From positions 1-34,323 of the forward strand of contig NZ_FNYW01000006.1 in the NCBI RefSeq assembly GCF_900109085.1: a DNA stretch of 34,323 bases, in the 5' to 3' direction. The notes under the pieces are model-generated. The model was not told the origin of the DNA. It searched no databases and saw only the letters and a list, made by a program, of their open reading frames with translations. Shown here piece after piece: positions 22,133-32,167 of this stretch. Source of the DNA: Alkalibacterium gilvum (GTDB lineage Bacteria > Bacillota > Bacilli > Lactobacillales > Carnobacteriaceae_A). Both the position numbers and the translations under genes were made by a program. How positions within the stretch are numbered: position 1 is the first letter of the stretch; the number at the start of each line of letters is the position of its first letter.

Positions 22133-25100
22133 ATGAAAATAGAACAGCTATTTAAAAAAGACATTACACGAGATATTCAAGGTGTTATAAAAATTGGACA
22201 AAAAGAAAAAGAGAATATCAAGCAGGAACTTGAAGAATATGTCGTGACTGAAGAACTGCATCAGCATTTTGAAACGTTCTATAAAGCATATACAAAAGCC
22301 TACGACAAACCGACTGATAAAATGGGTGTCTGGATATCAGGCTTCTTTGGATCTGGTAAATCTCATTTCTTAAAGATACTTTCTTATTTACTTCAGTCCA
22401 ATATGGAAATTGATGGTAAAAAACCAGTTGATTTCTTTAAGGATAAACTACATAACCAGGAGTTACTGTCGATGATGCAAAAAGTCACGGATCATCCAAG
22501 TGACGTCGTCTTGTTTAACATTGATTCTAAGGCTGACTCTGACAGCAAGCAGAACAAAACTGCGATCGTTAAAGTGTTCAATAAAGTGTATAACGAAATG
22601 CGCGGTTACTCTGCCAGTATACCTTGGTTAGCTGAACTTGAAGAAACACTGGATGAAAAAGGTGAATACGAAGCATTCCAAACTTATTTTGAAGAAGAAA
22701 CAGGCTTAAAATGGTCTGAGGGTAGAGAAGAGCTGTACTATAACTTTGACGAGACAGTTACCGCTTTAGCCAAAGCTACAAACAGCAGTGAAGAGAGTGC
22801 TAACCGCTGGCTTGAGAATGGTGAAAATAATTACTCGATATCAGTAGAGGAATTCGCTCAACGTATTAAAAAATTTGTCGATAAAAAAGATAAAGACTAC
22901 CGCCTGATTTTCTCCGTAGATGAAGTGGGTCAGTATATATCTGAAAATACGAATTTGATGCTTAATCTGCAAACCGTTGTTGAAGATTTAGGTAAACTTT
23001 GCAACGGTAAAGTATGGGTGATCGTTACTTCCCAACAAGATATAAACAGTTTACAAGAACATATGTCCTCAACAGATTTCTCGAAAATTCAAGGTCGTTT
23101 TAATACGCGTGTGAGCTTAAGTAGCGCCAACGCCGATGAGGTTATCAAGATTCGTTTGCTTGATAAAAAGGCAGAGGCATACGCTAAGCTTCTTTCGAAC
23201 TACGATGAGCATGCTGTCTCGATCAAAAACAAGCTCGAGTTTGAAGATGCGGCAACGATGCAGTTTTATAAGAGTCGCGAAGATTTTTCCAAAGTGTATC
23301 CCTTTGTGCCGTATCAATTTAACCTCCTCCAAAAAGTCTTTACTGGCATTCGTGAACATGGATCTGCTGGGAAACACTTGTCTGATGGTGAACGTAACCT
23401 ACTGGAGTCCATCCAGCAAGCAACGATTCAGCACAAAGAAGAAGACCTCAACACATTGATTCCTTTCCATGTCTTTTACGATAATATCGACCAGGCTTTG
23501 GAGCATTCGGTCCGTTCAACGATCATCAAAGCCAATCAGAATGAGATGCTGAGTGACTTCGACGTCAATGTCTTGAAGCTCTTGTTCCTCATTCGCTATG
23601 TCGATGAAATGCCAGGCACATTAAAGAACTTAACGACTTTGATGATCCATTCTATCGATGAAGACATGATCGAACTAAGCAACAACATCAAGCGCTCGCT
23701 TGATTTACTGGAAAATGAATTTCTGATCCAGCGTATCGGTAACAAATACTTGTTCTTGACTAATGAAGAACAGGACATCAACCGTGAAATCGATAATATC
23801 GAAATTCCTACATCGGAATACATTATGGAAGCTGGAAACCGCCTGATCAACGACGTGTTGAATCTTAGACGCTTTACTTATCAGCCTTATAGTGATCAAC
23901 CTGACATCACCTATCTTATGGACATTTCTTTATGGATCGATGACCGTTCACTTAGAAGTACGGCTTCGACGATCGGCGTGCGTTTCATGACAACCTATTC
24001 CGATCACTATGAAGATCAGGATGCCATTGCCTTGTCTCAACGCGAAGATAAAATGGTTATTGTCCGTTTACCTGAAGAAGAAGACTTCACTGAGATCAAG
24101 AATTACTTACGAATCAATCAGTATTTAAGAAGACAGACGACTCAGTCACTGACACCTTCTCAGCAAGACATTCGTCAGAGAAAAGCTTCTGAACGTAAGC
24201 AATTAGAAGATGTCTTTGTTGCCAAATTGAAACAAGATATCAGTGAAGCCAATATCATTGTCAATGGGTCAGAAATCGACATCAGTGGTACACCAGAAAA
24301 ACGCATAGAAAAAGGCTTGTACTCGCTGGTTTCAAATACATACCCTAAAATATTCTATATCAAAAAATCTTATTCTAAAGATGAACTGGAAAAGCTTATT
24401 TTACGTAGAGATGTATCCTTGCTGGAAGAGTATGAAGACAAAAATAATGAAGCAACTGAAGAGATCGAACGTTATCTTGATATGCAAAAAGAACGCAACA
24501 TGGTCGTGACTTTAAGAGAAGTGTTGAATCGGTACACGGTTGAGCCCTATGGATGGAATGATCTGGACATTTTAGCTAGCTTAGTCCGTCTGATCAAACT
24601 TGAAAAAGTTCAGTTAACCTTGAACAGCAAACACATGAATGTATTTGAAAACGACTTTTTACGAAATATTCAAAGCTCAAAATGGCAGGAGAAGATCGTC
24701 GTGGCTAAGCGGAAGACATTGAACGAATCGATCAGAAAAAAAGTTAAAGAATTAACTAAAGAGTTATTCAATATTTCAGCTTTAGAAGATAAAGAAGAAG
24801 ATATGTACAAAGTGATATCAGAAAAATTCAGCGCAGAATTAAAAACCCTTCAGGAAAAATTGGCACTTTACAGAGAAGGGCACTACCCTGACAGACAGTT
24901 GATCCGCGATGCGATCACAAAAATCGAGCGTTTACTTTCTATCAAAGATGCCAGAGAGTTCTTGACTCAGTATGTTGAACAGGGTGACGAGCTGTTAGAT
25001 CTGTTCGAAGATCTTGAAGATATATTAGAATTTTTAAACAATCACAAACACATCTATGATAAAGCAATTGAGCAAGTGAATATCTACGAGAAAGACCGAA

Positions 25101-25762
25101 ACTATATCGAAAATGATGAGTTACGAACGATTTATGAATCAGAAAAAGCCATTATCGATCTACCACGTCCGTATCGCAAGATGAAGGAACTGAAAGACTG
25201 GACGGATCAGTTCACTTCTGCGTATACAGATGAACTGGAATCTGTATCACAGCCTGTTCATGATGCAATCGAACAAGACAAGTTAGACATTGAACAGGAA
25301 CTTAAAGCAATAGAAGGGGAGCCGGAGTACGACAAGCTTTACCGCAGTTATAAGTTCCGTCTGTCCAATGTTGAAACAGGTTTACAGACAGCAGGAACAG
25401 TTCGTGACCTGAAATCATTCAAACAGGAATCCAGTACGATCAAAGGCACACTTATCCATCAGATTGAAGAAGCGAAACAGGCGATTGTGAAAAGAGAAAG
25501 TGAAAAATACGATCATAAAAACCCACCGAAAAAGCCTGTAGAAAAAACCGATGGAGAAGATACCGTCGAAACAGCACCAGTTAAAGTTACGCCCCCACCA
25601 CCAGTCGTTAACAGACGACCAGTTGTCGTTCATAAAGATACCATTACTCCAAGTCGCATGATTGAGCTAAATAGTGAAGAAGACATCGATAATTATTTAG
25701 ATGAAATGCGCAAAACCTTGAAGAAGTACCTGGACAATGCCGATTACATCAAACTGATATAG
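22133..25762 (+). CDS. brxC: BREX ATPase BrxC/PglY
   Basis: A 1209-residue AAA+-type ATPase, usual size for BrxC. Walker A is GFFGSGKS (residues 70-77, in WISGFFGSGKSHFLKIL), and Walker B is in LIFSVDEVGQYI (about residues 259-270). The sensor-like VWVIVTSQQDI follows. The C-terminal half is rich in charged coiled-coil-like helices (about 880-1130). A proline-rich linker (VKVTPPPPVVNRRPVVV, about 1142-1158) leads to a short helical tail. BrxC is required for both methylation and phage exclusion in studied systems. RBS AAAAGGGGTACACCT; 20 bases behind brxB and 12 ahead of pglX. Confidence 0.95.
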   Translation: MKIEQLFKKDITRDIQGVIKIGQKEKENIKQELEEYVVTEELHQHFETFYKAYTKAYDKPTDKMGVWISGFFGSGKSHFLKILSYLLQSNMEIDGKKPVDFFKDKLHNQELLSMMQKVTDHPSDVVLFNIDSKADSDSKQNKTAIVKVFNKVYNEMRGYSASIPWLAELEETLDEKGEYEAFQTYFEEETGLKWSEGREELYYNFDETVTALAKATNSSEESANRWLENGENNYSISVEEFAQRIKKFVDKKDKDYRLIFSVDEVGQYISENTNLMLNLQTVVEDLGKLCNGKVWVIVTSQQDINSLQEHMSSTDFSKIQGRFNTRVSLSSANADEVIKIRLLDKKAEAYAKLLSNYDEHAVSIKNKLEFEDAATMQFYKSREDFSKVYPFVPYQFNLLQKVFTGIREHGSAGKHLSDGERNLLESIQQATIQHKEEDLNTLIPFHVFYDNIDQALEHSVRSTIIKANQNEMLSDFDVNVLKLLFLIRYVDEMPGTLKNLTTLMIHSIDEDMIELSNNIKRSLDLLENEFLIQRIGNKYLFLTNEEQDINREIDNIEIPTSEYIMEAGNRLINDVLNLRRFTYQPYSDQPDITYLMDISLWIDDRSLRSTASTIGVRFMTTYSDHYEDQDAIALSQREDKMVIVRLPEEEDFTEIKNYLRINQYLRRQTTQSLTPSQQDIRQRKASERKQLEDVFVAKLKQDISEANIIVNGSEIDISGTPEKRIEKGLYSLVSNTYPKIFYIKKSYSKDELEKLILRRDVSLLEEYEDKNNEATEEIERYLDMQKERNMVVTLREVLNRYTVEPYGWNDLDILASLVRLIKLEKVQLTLNSKHMNVFENDFLRNIQSSKWQEKIVVAKRKTLNESIRKKVKELTKELFNISALEDKEEDMYKVISEKFSAELKTLQEKLALYREGHYPDRQLIRDAITKIERLLSIKDAREFLTQYVEQGDELLDLFEDLEDILEFLNNHKHIYDKAIEQVNIYEKDRNYIENDELRTIYESEKAIIDLPRPYRKMKELKDWTDQFTSAYTDELESVSQPVHDAIEQDKLDIEQELKAIEGEPEYDKLYRSYKFRLSNVETGLQTAGTVRDLKSFKQESSTIKGTLIHQIEEAKQAIVKRESEKYDHKNPPKKPVEKTDGEDTVETAPVKVTPPPPVVNRRPVVVHKDTITPSRMIELNSEEDIDNYLDEMRKTLKKYLDNADYIKLI

Positions 25763-25774
25763 GAGAGACTGACT

Positions 25775-28700
25775 TTGAATAAGACACAACTACGAAAGTT
25801 TGCAGCAACTGCTCGCAAGAAGATAGAGGATGCCGTAAAGCAAAAAGCTTACTCGTTTGGTATCACCAAAGATGAGATCAAGCCCTTACAAGAATTAAGT
25901 GACGGTCTCATTATCAATGGAACGGTTATGGGCGAGCGTGAACAAAAGCAATACAATCATTTGAAAAACCGTATCTTAATGGAAGGATACGAAACAGTCA
26001 TGGACGAAGCGGCTTACACGTGGTTTAACCGCTTCGTTGCCATGCGCTACATGGAAGTCAATGATTCCTTACCCATTAATATGCGTATTTTATCTTCAAA
26101 AAACCCAGACAAACGCGAACCTGATGCTTTGACAGAAATTTTATCACTCGTGGATGATTTAGATCTGAATCGCGAACGTGTGTACCAAATGAAGGAAGAC
26201 AGTCAACTGAATGAGCTTTATCAATACTTATTAATTAAACAAAGCATCAAACTGGGAGACATTCTTCCTAATGTCTTTGATCCAATCACCGATGATTTGG
26301 CACTACTTCTTCCAGATAATTTGCTTAACGAGAACAGCATTATTCGAGATATCGTTACGATGGTTGATGAACAAGACTGGACAGAAGTTGAAATCGTTGG
26401 CTGGTTGTATCAGTTTTATATTTCGGATGAAAAAGATGAAGTCTTCGCTAATCTAAAGAAAAAGAAAAAAATAGGGAAAAAAGAAATTGGTCCTGCAACG
26501 CAATTATTCACACCACGTTGGATCGTCGAGTATATGGTAGACAATTCATTAGGCCGATTGTGGCTTGAATCACATCCAGATGAAACGATACAGTCATCTT
26601 TAAACTATTACCTTGAAGATGCCGAGCAGCCCGAATCAGTCAAAGCTCAACTAGAAGCTTTAAAAGACCCAACACTGGATATTGAAGATGTCTCATTTTT
26701 AGATCCGAGTTGTGGATCTGGTCATATTCTAGTTTATGCCTTTGATGTTTTTTACACTATCTATCTTTCAAGAGGATATAGAGAACGTGAAATTCCTAGA
26801 CTGATTTTAGAAAATAATCTTTACGGTCTGGACATTGATAAGCGTGCAGCCCAGCTGGCTACATTTGCGCTAATAATGAAGGCTAGAGAATACGACAGAA
26901 GACTGTTTAGTCGTACCTATTCGATCAATATTCATAGTATCGAGGAAAGCAATACGATAACTGACAGTCAAATAGATCTTTTCGCAAAAAATAACTCTGA
27001 AATCAAAGAAGAAATAACAACGCTCGTAGAGACATTTATTGATGCTAAGTTATACGGATCGATCTTGAAAATGCCTGAGATCAATATTAAACTGATTAGA
27101 GATAAACTTGACTATATACGGAATGAAGCTGAAATTGATTTAATGACAACAGAATTAATAGAATATGATATCCCATTAATTGAAGATTTGATTGATCAGT
27201 ATCTTGTTCTCAATAAAAAATATGACTTGGTTGTAACAAATCCTCCTTACATGGGGTTGGGTAACATGGGCAGTGAGCTTAAAAAGTATTTGAAAAAAGA
27301 ATATCCTATAGAAAAAAATGATATGTTTGCAGTATTTATGGAAGTTACACGTAACCTTGCTAAAGCAAACGGACTTATAGGAACCATTAACCAGCACTCC
27401 TGGATGTTTATTTCTTCATTTGAAAAGTTGAGAAAGAAAATGTTAAAAAAACAAACAATTATTAATATGATACATCTTGGTTCAAGAACCTTTCCAGAAA
27501 TCGGGGGGGAAGTGGTACAAAACACTTCATATATAGTAAGAAATATAAATTTAGAAGAGTTTACTGGTAGATATATTCGTATGCTAGAAATTAAGAGTGC
27601 AGAAGAGAAAAGGAAAGGTTTTATTAATAAAACCTTATATTATAATGCAAAACAAAAAGACTATAACAAAATCCCAGGAAGTACTATTGCATATTGGGTA
27701 AGTTCAAAATTGATTAATAATTTTGAAGAATCTAAATACAATGAATCTTATTTTTCAGGTGGTAGAAATAAGACTCATAACAATACTAGATATACTAGAT
27801 ATTGGTGGGAAATTGTAACTGGTAATAAATGGGAACCCTACGAAAAAGGTGGAAGTTATAAAAAATGGTACGGGAATCATGAATTTGTAGTTGATTGGTC
27901 AGATAGTGCCAAAAATGAGTACCAATCACATGGCGGACTGTATAATCAAAAATATTATAACAGAATGGGTATAACATGGACATTAGTAACGACAGGGATT
28001 AATGGATTTAGAGTGAAAAAGACAAACCATCATTATGATTCTGCCTCCCCGGTGATATTTAACAATAAGTTTGTACTGGATGAATACGATTTAGGATTTT
28101 TAAACAGCAAAGTAGCTTATACGTACTTAAAATTAATTAATCCAACCATAAACATGGGTAATACGTATGTATTATCTCTTCCAAGAATTTATGAACCACA
28201 AAGCAATATTTACAATCTAGTGCATAAAAATATAGCAATCTCCATTTCTGATTGGGACTCTTTCGAAACATCTTGGGACTTCAATGAACATCCTTTCTTA
28301 CTTCACAAAGAAGATTCTTCATTAGTTGAACACAGCTTTAACAACTGGAAAGAAGTTGCTGAGGAACGCTTCTGTCAGTTAAAAGAAAATGAAGAAGAAC
28401 TGAACCGGATCTTCATAGATATCTATGGACTTCAAGATGAACTGACTCCTGAAGTGGAAGAAAAAGATGTGACAGTGAATAAAGCAAAACTCGACCGGGA
28501 CGTTAAGAGTTTCTTGTCCTATTTAGTCGGCGTTATGTTTGGCCGGTATTCACTTGATAAAAAAGGTTTGGCCTATGCTGGTGGAGAGTGGGACGAAAGT
28601 CAGTATACTACTTACAAACCAGATGACACCAATATCATCCCACTGACTGAAGATCAGTACTTTGAAGATGACATCATGAATAAAGTGGAAGAGCTGGTCA

Positions 28701-29254
28701 GTTTAATTTATGGGAAAGAGACACTTGAAGAGAACTTGCGCTTTATTGCAGAAGCACTCAAGATGAAGAGTAACGAAAGTGCGAGAGACCGCATTAGACG
28801 CTACTTCATGAAAGAATTCTATAAAGATCATTTGAAAACCTATCAGAAACGTCCAATTTACTGGCAGTTTACGAGTGGTAAGCGTGGCGCCTTCAAAGGA
28901 CTCATGTATCTCCACCGGTACCATAAATATACCGTTGCTCAGCTCCGTACTGAGTACATTTTGCATCAGGCCACAGTGCTGGACAATCTTATCACTCACG
29001 AACAACAAGTTATAGCGGATGAGTCCAGTTCAGCCACACAAAAAGCACGGGCACAAAAGACGATCGATGAATATACAAAAGACCGGGCAGAACTCGCCAA
29101 ATACGACCAAGTCATTGAACACGTTGCCAGACAGCAAATCGACCTTGACTTGGATGACGGTGTAAAAGTTAATTATCAAAAATTCCAGAACATTGAAGTG
29201 ACAGATGACACATCAAACAAACCTAAAAAGCAAAACGTCTTTGAAAAAATATAA
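25775..29254 (+). CDS. pglX: BREX adenine-N6 DNA methyltransferase PglX/BrxX
   Basis: A 1159-residue methyltransferase that marks host DNA. SAM motif I is LDPSCGSG (D310 onward) and the catalytic motif IV is NPPY (N489-Y492). The N-terminal ~290 residues are helical. The region after NPPY (about 495-860) should contain the target-recognition part. The C-terminal 300 residues return to the conserved BREX style. It starts with TTG at 25775 behind AGGAGAGACTGAC. The base composition changes inside the gene: 27200-28300 is clearly AT-richer than either side (for example 17 of 60 G+C at 27661-27720 against 32 of 60 at 28861-28920), suggesting an exchanged specificity region. No frameshift seen. 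Confidence 0.95.
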   Translation: MNKTQLRKFAATARKKIEDAVKQKAYSFGITKDEIKPLQELSDGLIINGTVMGEREQKQYNHLKNRILMEGYETVMDEAAYTWFNRFVAMRYMEVNDSLPINMRILSSKNPDKREPDALTEILSLVDDLDLNRERVYQMKEDSQLNELYQYLLIKQSIKLGDILPNVFDPITDDLALLLPDNLLNENSIIRDIVTMVDEQDWTEVEIVGWLYQFYISDEKDEVFANLKKKKKIGKKEIGPATQLFTPRWIVEYMVDNSLGRLWLESHPDETIQSSLNYYLEDAEQPESVKAQLEALKDPTLDIEDVSFLDPSCGSGHILVYAFDVFYTIYLSRGYREREIPRLILENNLYGLDIDKRAAQLATFALIMKAREYDRRLFSRTYSINIHSIEESNTITDSQIDLFAKNNSEIKEEITTLVETFIDAKLYGSILKMPEINIKLIRDKLDYIRNEAEIDLMTTELIEYDIPLIEDLIDQYLVLNKKYDLVVTNPPYMGLGNMGSELKKYLKKEYPIEKNDMFAVFMEVTRNLAKANGLIGTINQHSWMFISSFEKLRKKMLKKQTIINMIHLGSRTFPEIGGEVVQNTSYIVRNINLEEFTGRYIRMLEIKSAEEKRKGFINKTLYYNAKQKDYNKIPGSTIAYWVSSKLINNFEESKYNESYFSGGRNKTHNNTRYTRYWWEIVTGNKWEPYEKGGSYKKWYGNHEFVVDWSDSAKNEYQSHGGLYNQKYYNRMGITWTLVTTGINGFRVKKTNHHYDSASPVIFNNKFVLDEYDLGFLNSKVAYTYLKLINPTINMGNTYVLSLPRIYEPQSNIYNLVHKNIAISISDWDSFETSWDFNEHPFLLHKEDSSLVEHSFNNWKEVAEERFCQLKENEEELNRIFIDIYGLQDELTPEVEEKDVTVNKAKLDRDVKSFLSYLVGVMFGRYSLDKKGLAYAGGEWDESQYTTYKPDDTNIIPLTEDQYFEDDIMNKVEELVSLIYGKETLEENLRFIAEALKMKSNESARDRIRRYFMKEFYKDHLKTYQKRPIYWQFTSGKRGAFKGLMYLHRYHKYTVAQLRTEYILHQATVLDNLITHEQQVIADESSSATQKARAQKTIDEYTKDRAELAKYDQVIEHVARQQIDLDLDDGVKVNYQKFQNIEVTDDTSNKPKKQNVFEKI

Positions 29255-29268
29255 CAGGAGGTGTTTAC

Positions 29269-31821
29269 TTGGCTGAAGAGTTACTTTCTCGTATTGAAAA
29301 CTTTTACGCTTCACCATTGAAAAACGTGGAAAAACGAAAGATCTTATACTTGTTCGATCCTGAAGAAGCCTATGCTGACACAATCAAAATGTGGGCAGAA
29401 GAAACTGACGCTGTAGAACTTTTAACAGTCACCACTCACAATTTTTTTCAAACTAACTATCTGATTGAAAAGGAGTTAAAGGACACGCATCTCTTTTTGT
29501 ATTTTTCCATGGAGAGACCTCGAATGGAAGACAACCCGCTTCTAGATGTTCTACTTTATAGTGAAGAACTGAAAGTTGATGCCTTAAGCCAATTGTATCT
29601 GACTTTAGGTATCGATCCAGACAATGAAGAGGTCACAGCAATCATCAAAGAATACCCTGTCTTTTTCAGGGCCAAAAACCGGATCAGCCAGTTCAAGCGT
29701 CTATATAATGAAAGTCCTTATCACTCACCAGAAGTCGTCGACTATGCCGTCTTTGCTGCGTTGACTAAGGCTCCAGCTGCGACATGGATGGCTGTCTTGA
29801 TCGAACTCTTTGAAGAAGCGGCTTCCAAAGAAAACAGTAAGTGGGACCAGCTCGTTAAATTCGGAGATGAAAAACGGTTCTGGACTATTATCGACCAGTT
29901 GTTAGGTTACAATAAAGACACAAGCATGAATGGCAACTTATCCGTCAACGAACTCATGCATCAGGTCTTTCTCACCTATTTAGGGACGGAACTTGGGCAG
30001 TCTATGCCAAAAGAACTTAATCCTAACATGCTTGAGAAAAGTAATCCGATCGTGATCTTCATCAATCAGTGGATGAATACGAAAAATAAAGACTCAGCCT
30101 TTTACTTTGTCTCCACGGTCGTAGAAAGTGCATGGGACTTTGATAATCTCTTACATGATCTTCCAAGTGAAACTTTGGCGGAATGCGAGACATTTAAATG
30201 GTTCGACCATGAACTTATCGACCGGTTTGTGCAATCGATTCAGATGCACGTAAGTGACAGCGACCGACTGTTGCCACTCCTAGCTAAACGACGTAATACC
30301 ATCTGGTTCGACCACTTTCAAAACAGTTATATCTTCTTGAAATGGGCCATTCAGTTGAACCATTACTCAGAACTCTTTGAAGCCGACTGGCAGAGTATGG
30401 CAGAGTCCCGTAAACTATGGCAGTATTACAGTGATCAAGGCTATCATGTGGATACTGCTTACCGTAAAATGACGGAATACTATGATGACCTCGAGTCAGA
30501 CCAAAAAGAGACAGTCAGACCGGTAAAAGATCAGATGGAAAGACTTTACGTCAATCAGTATCTGAATGACTTTACAAAAAAGTGGGATCTGTACTTCAAA
30601 AACACCCACACCTTTGATTCAAACAAACTGCAGGCTAACTTCTTTGTTAATGAAGTGAAGCCTTACCTTGCTCATGACAGGCGTATCGTTGTTATTATCT
30701 CGGATGGCTTACGCTATGAGGCTGGTAAAGAGCTGTATCAGGAGTTGACAAAAGAGAAGCGGTTCAACGGAGAAATCGACTGGTTGCAAACAGAACTGCC
30801 TTCTATTACTTCGGTTGGTATGGCAAGTCTGCTCCCATATCACTCACTAGAATTTCAAACAGATGGTACTGTCTTAGTCGATGAGATGAAAACGATAGGA
30901 CTCGCTAACCGTGAGGCTATATTGAAAAAGAATGGCCATCCTGAAGCCCTTGCATTAAAAGCGACAGACATTGATCAAATGACTATGGACCAGTTAAGAG
31001 AGAAGATGGCTGGCAAGAAGCTGGTCTACGTTTACCATAACAAAGTGGATGCCATAGGGGATCACTTGCCAACGGAGAACGATGTATTTAAAGCAACGAG
31101 GGATTCAATTAGAGAATTGAACCAATTGATGCATCGTTTAACGAATGAAGTCAGTGTCGGCTCCTTTTTAGTCACTGCCGATCACGGCTACCTATATACA
31201 CGATCTGCTATTTCAAGCAGTGATAAAGTTTCGGTAAATACTAATTTAGATGCCTGGGTAAAAAATAAACGCTTTATATTATCTGAAAAAGAAGAGGATC
31301 ATTACAGCGGACTGAGTTTTACACTGTCAGAACGCTTAGATAGTAATGGTTACATCACCGTACCGAGAGGCATGAACCGGTTTGCCTTAAAAGGAGGCGG
31401 CTATCAATATAGTCATGGGGGACATTTGCCACAAGAAATGATGGTCCCTTTACTCCGAATTAAGACGGATCGCAGCCGTAACGAAATACCGGAAGTGGAT
31501 GTCTCACTGATCAGTCAGACACGGACGATCACAAACAATATCGTCTGGTTATCCTTCCTTCAGACAGAGCCGGTTTCCGAACAGAAGAAAGAGAAGCGAC
31601 TGAACCTCTATTTTGAAGATGACAAGAGCAGAAAAATTTCTAATGAATTAACACTCATTGCGGATAGAGAAAATAAAGCAAGTGACGAACGCGTCTATAC
31701 GGAAAAGTTTGTTCTACTCAACGAATCTTACAGCTCACTTGATACGCATTACTTTGTTATGGAGAATGCGAATGATCCTGAAGATATTATCAAAGAAAGG
31801 TTCAAACTGGACTTGATTTGA
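29269..31821 (+). CDS. pglZ: BREX alkaline-phosphatase-fold protein PglZ
   Basis: An 850-residue protein. The PglZ domain begins near residue 470 with RIVVIISDGLRYEAGKELY (metal-binding D479). It continues with LPSITSVGMASLLPYHSLEF and VYHNKVDAIGDH, and reaches SFLVTADHGYLYTR (D638, H639) and YSHGGHLPQEMMVPLL (metal-binding His). The N-terminal 450 residues are helical and specific to BREX. PglZ is essential in type 1 systems and has nuclease/phosphatase-type activity. TTG start behind AGGAGGTGTTTAC, 14 bases after pglX. In type 1 operons brxL should follow; it does not here. Confidence 0.95.
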   Translation: MAEELLSRIENFYASPLKNVEKRKILYLFDPEEAYADTIKMWAEETDAVELLTVTTHNFFQTNYLIEKELKDTHLFLYFSMERPRMEDNPLLDVLLYSEELKVDALSQLYLTLGIDPDNEEVTAIIKEYPVFFRAKNRISQFKRLYNESPYHSPEVVDYAVFAALTKAPAATWMAVLIELFEEAASKENSKWDQLVKFGDEKRFWTIIDQLLGYNKDTSMNGNLSVNELMHQVFLTYLGTELGQSMPKELNPNMLEKSNPIVIFINQWMNTKNKDSAFYFVSTVVESAWDFDNLLHDLPSETLAECETFKWFDHELIDRFVQSIQMHVSDSDRLLPLLAKRRNTIWFDHFQNSYIFLKWAIQLNHYSELFEADWQSMAESRKLWQYYSDQGYHVDTAYRKMTEYYDDLESDQKETVRPVKDQMERLYVNQYLNDFTKKWDLYFKNTHTFDSNKLQANFFVNEVKPYLAHDRRIVVIISDGLRYEAGKELYQELTKEKRFNGEIDWLQTELPSITSVGMASLLPYHSLEFQTDGTVLVDEMKTIGLANREAILKKNGHPEALALKATDIDQMTMDQLREKMAGKKLVYVYHNKVDAIGDHLPTENDVFKATRDSIRELNQLMHRLTNEVSVGSFLVTADHGYLYTRSAISSSDKVSVNTNLDAWVKNKRFILSEKEEDHYSGLSFTLSERLDSNGYITVPRGMNRFALKGGGYQYSHGGHLPQEMMVPLLRIKTDRSRNEIPEVDVSLISQTRTITNNIVWLSFLQTEPVSEQKKEKRLNLYFEDDKSRKISNELTLIADRENKASDERVYTEKFVLLNESYSSLDTHYFVMENANDPEDIIKERFKLDLI

Positions 31822-31847
31822 TGACGTTTGAAAAAGAGAGGGACGAA

Positions 31848-32036
31848 ATGAAAAAATCTGAAGAAGAAAATTTTGAAGACGTAATTTACGGAGAAAACTA
31901 CTATTTCATCGCTGGTTATACTAGCGGCGGTGCGCCTTATGGCATAACTATGGAAGAAGCCAGAGAACAAGGACTGCTAAAAGAAAATAAGTTGAGCAGT
32001 GATGAAGATGATGAAGATTTAGAGTTGCCGTTTTAA
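31848..32036 (+). CDS. Small acidic protein at the usual brxL position
   Basis: I choose ATG 31848 (62 residues), preceded by GAGAGGGACGAA, over TTG 31818 or ATG 31821, which overlap the pglZ stop but lack a spaced RBS of similar quality. The protein is strongly acidic: 17 Asp/Glu against 5 Lys/Arg, ending LSSDEDDEDLELPF. The middle YYFIAGYTSGGAPYGITMEEARE is compact and resembles a short motif found in small Firmicutes proteins of unknown function. It is 26 bases behind pglZ and is followed directly by the operon terminator, so it is the last gene of the BREX operon. Function unknown; a DNA-mimic or regulatory role is speculation from its charge. Confidence 0.72.
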   Translation: MKKSEEENFEDVIYGENYYFIAGYTSGGAPYGITMEEAREQGLLKENKLSSDEDDEDLELPF

Positions 32037-32041
32037 ATTGT

Positions 32042-32088
32042 AGATGACCTTCAAGGAGTCAATACTTATCCCTTGAAGGTCATCTTTC
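32042..32088 (+). terminator. Terminator of the BREX operon
   Basis: AGATGACCTTCAAGG (32042-32056) is perfectly complementary to CCTTGAAGGTCATCT (32071-32085), a 15-bp stem followed by TTC. It ends the operon only six bases behind the small acidic gene, leaving no space for brxL. Confidence 0.92.
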
Positions 32089-32167
32089 ACTTATACTGAT
32101 CGCCAATCTAGCCACGATTTATAAACAATGGTAAAATTACGGTATAAAATACTAGGAGGCCACAGTT

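Noticed and set aside
23117..23459. Open frames on other frames within brxC
   Set aside because: They are shadows of the conserved brxC frame and lack RBS and domain character.
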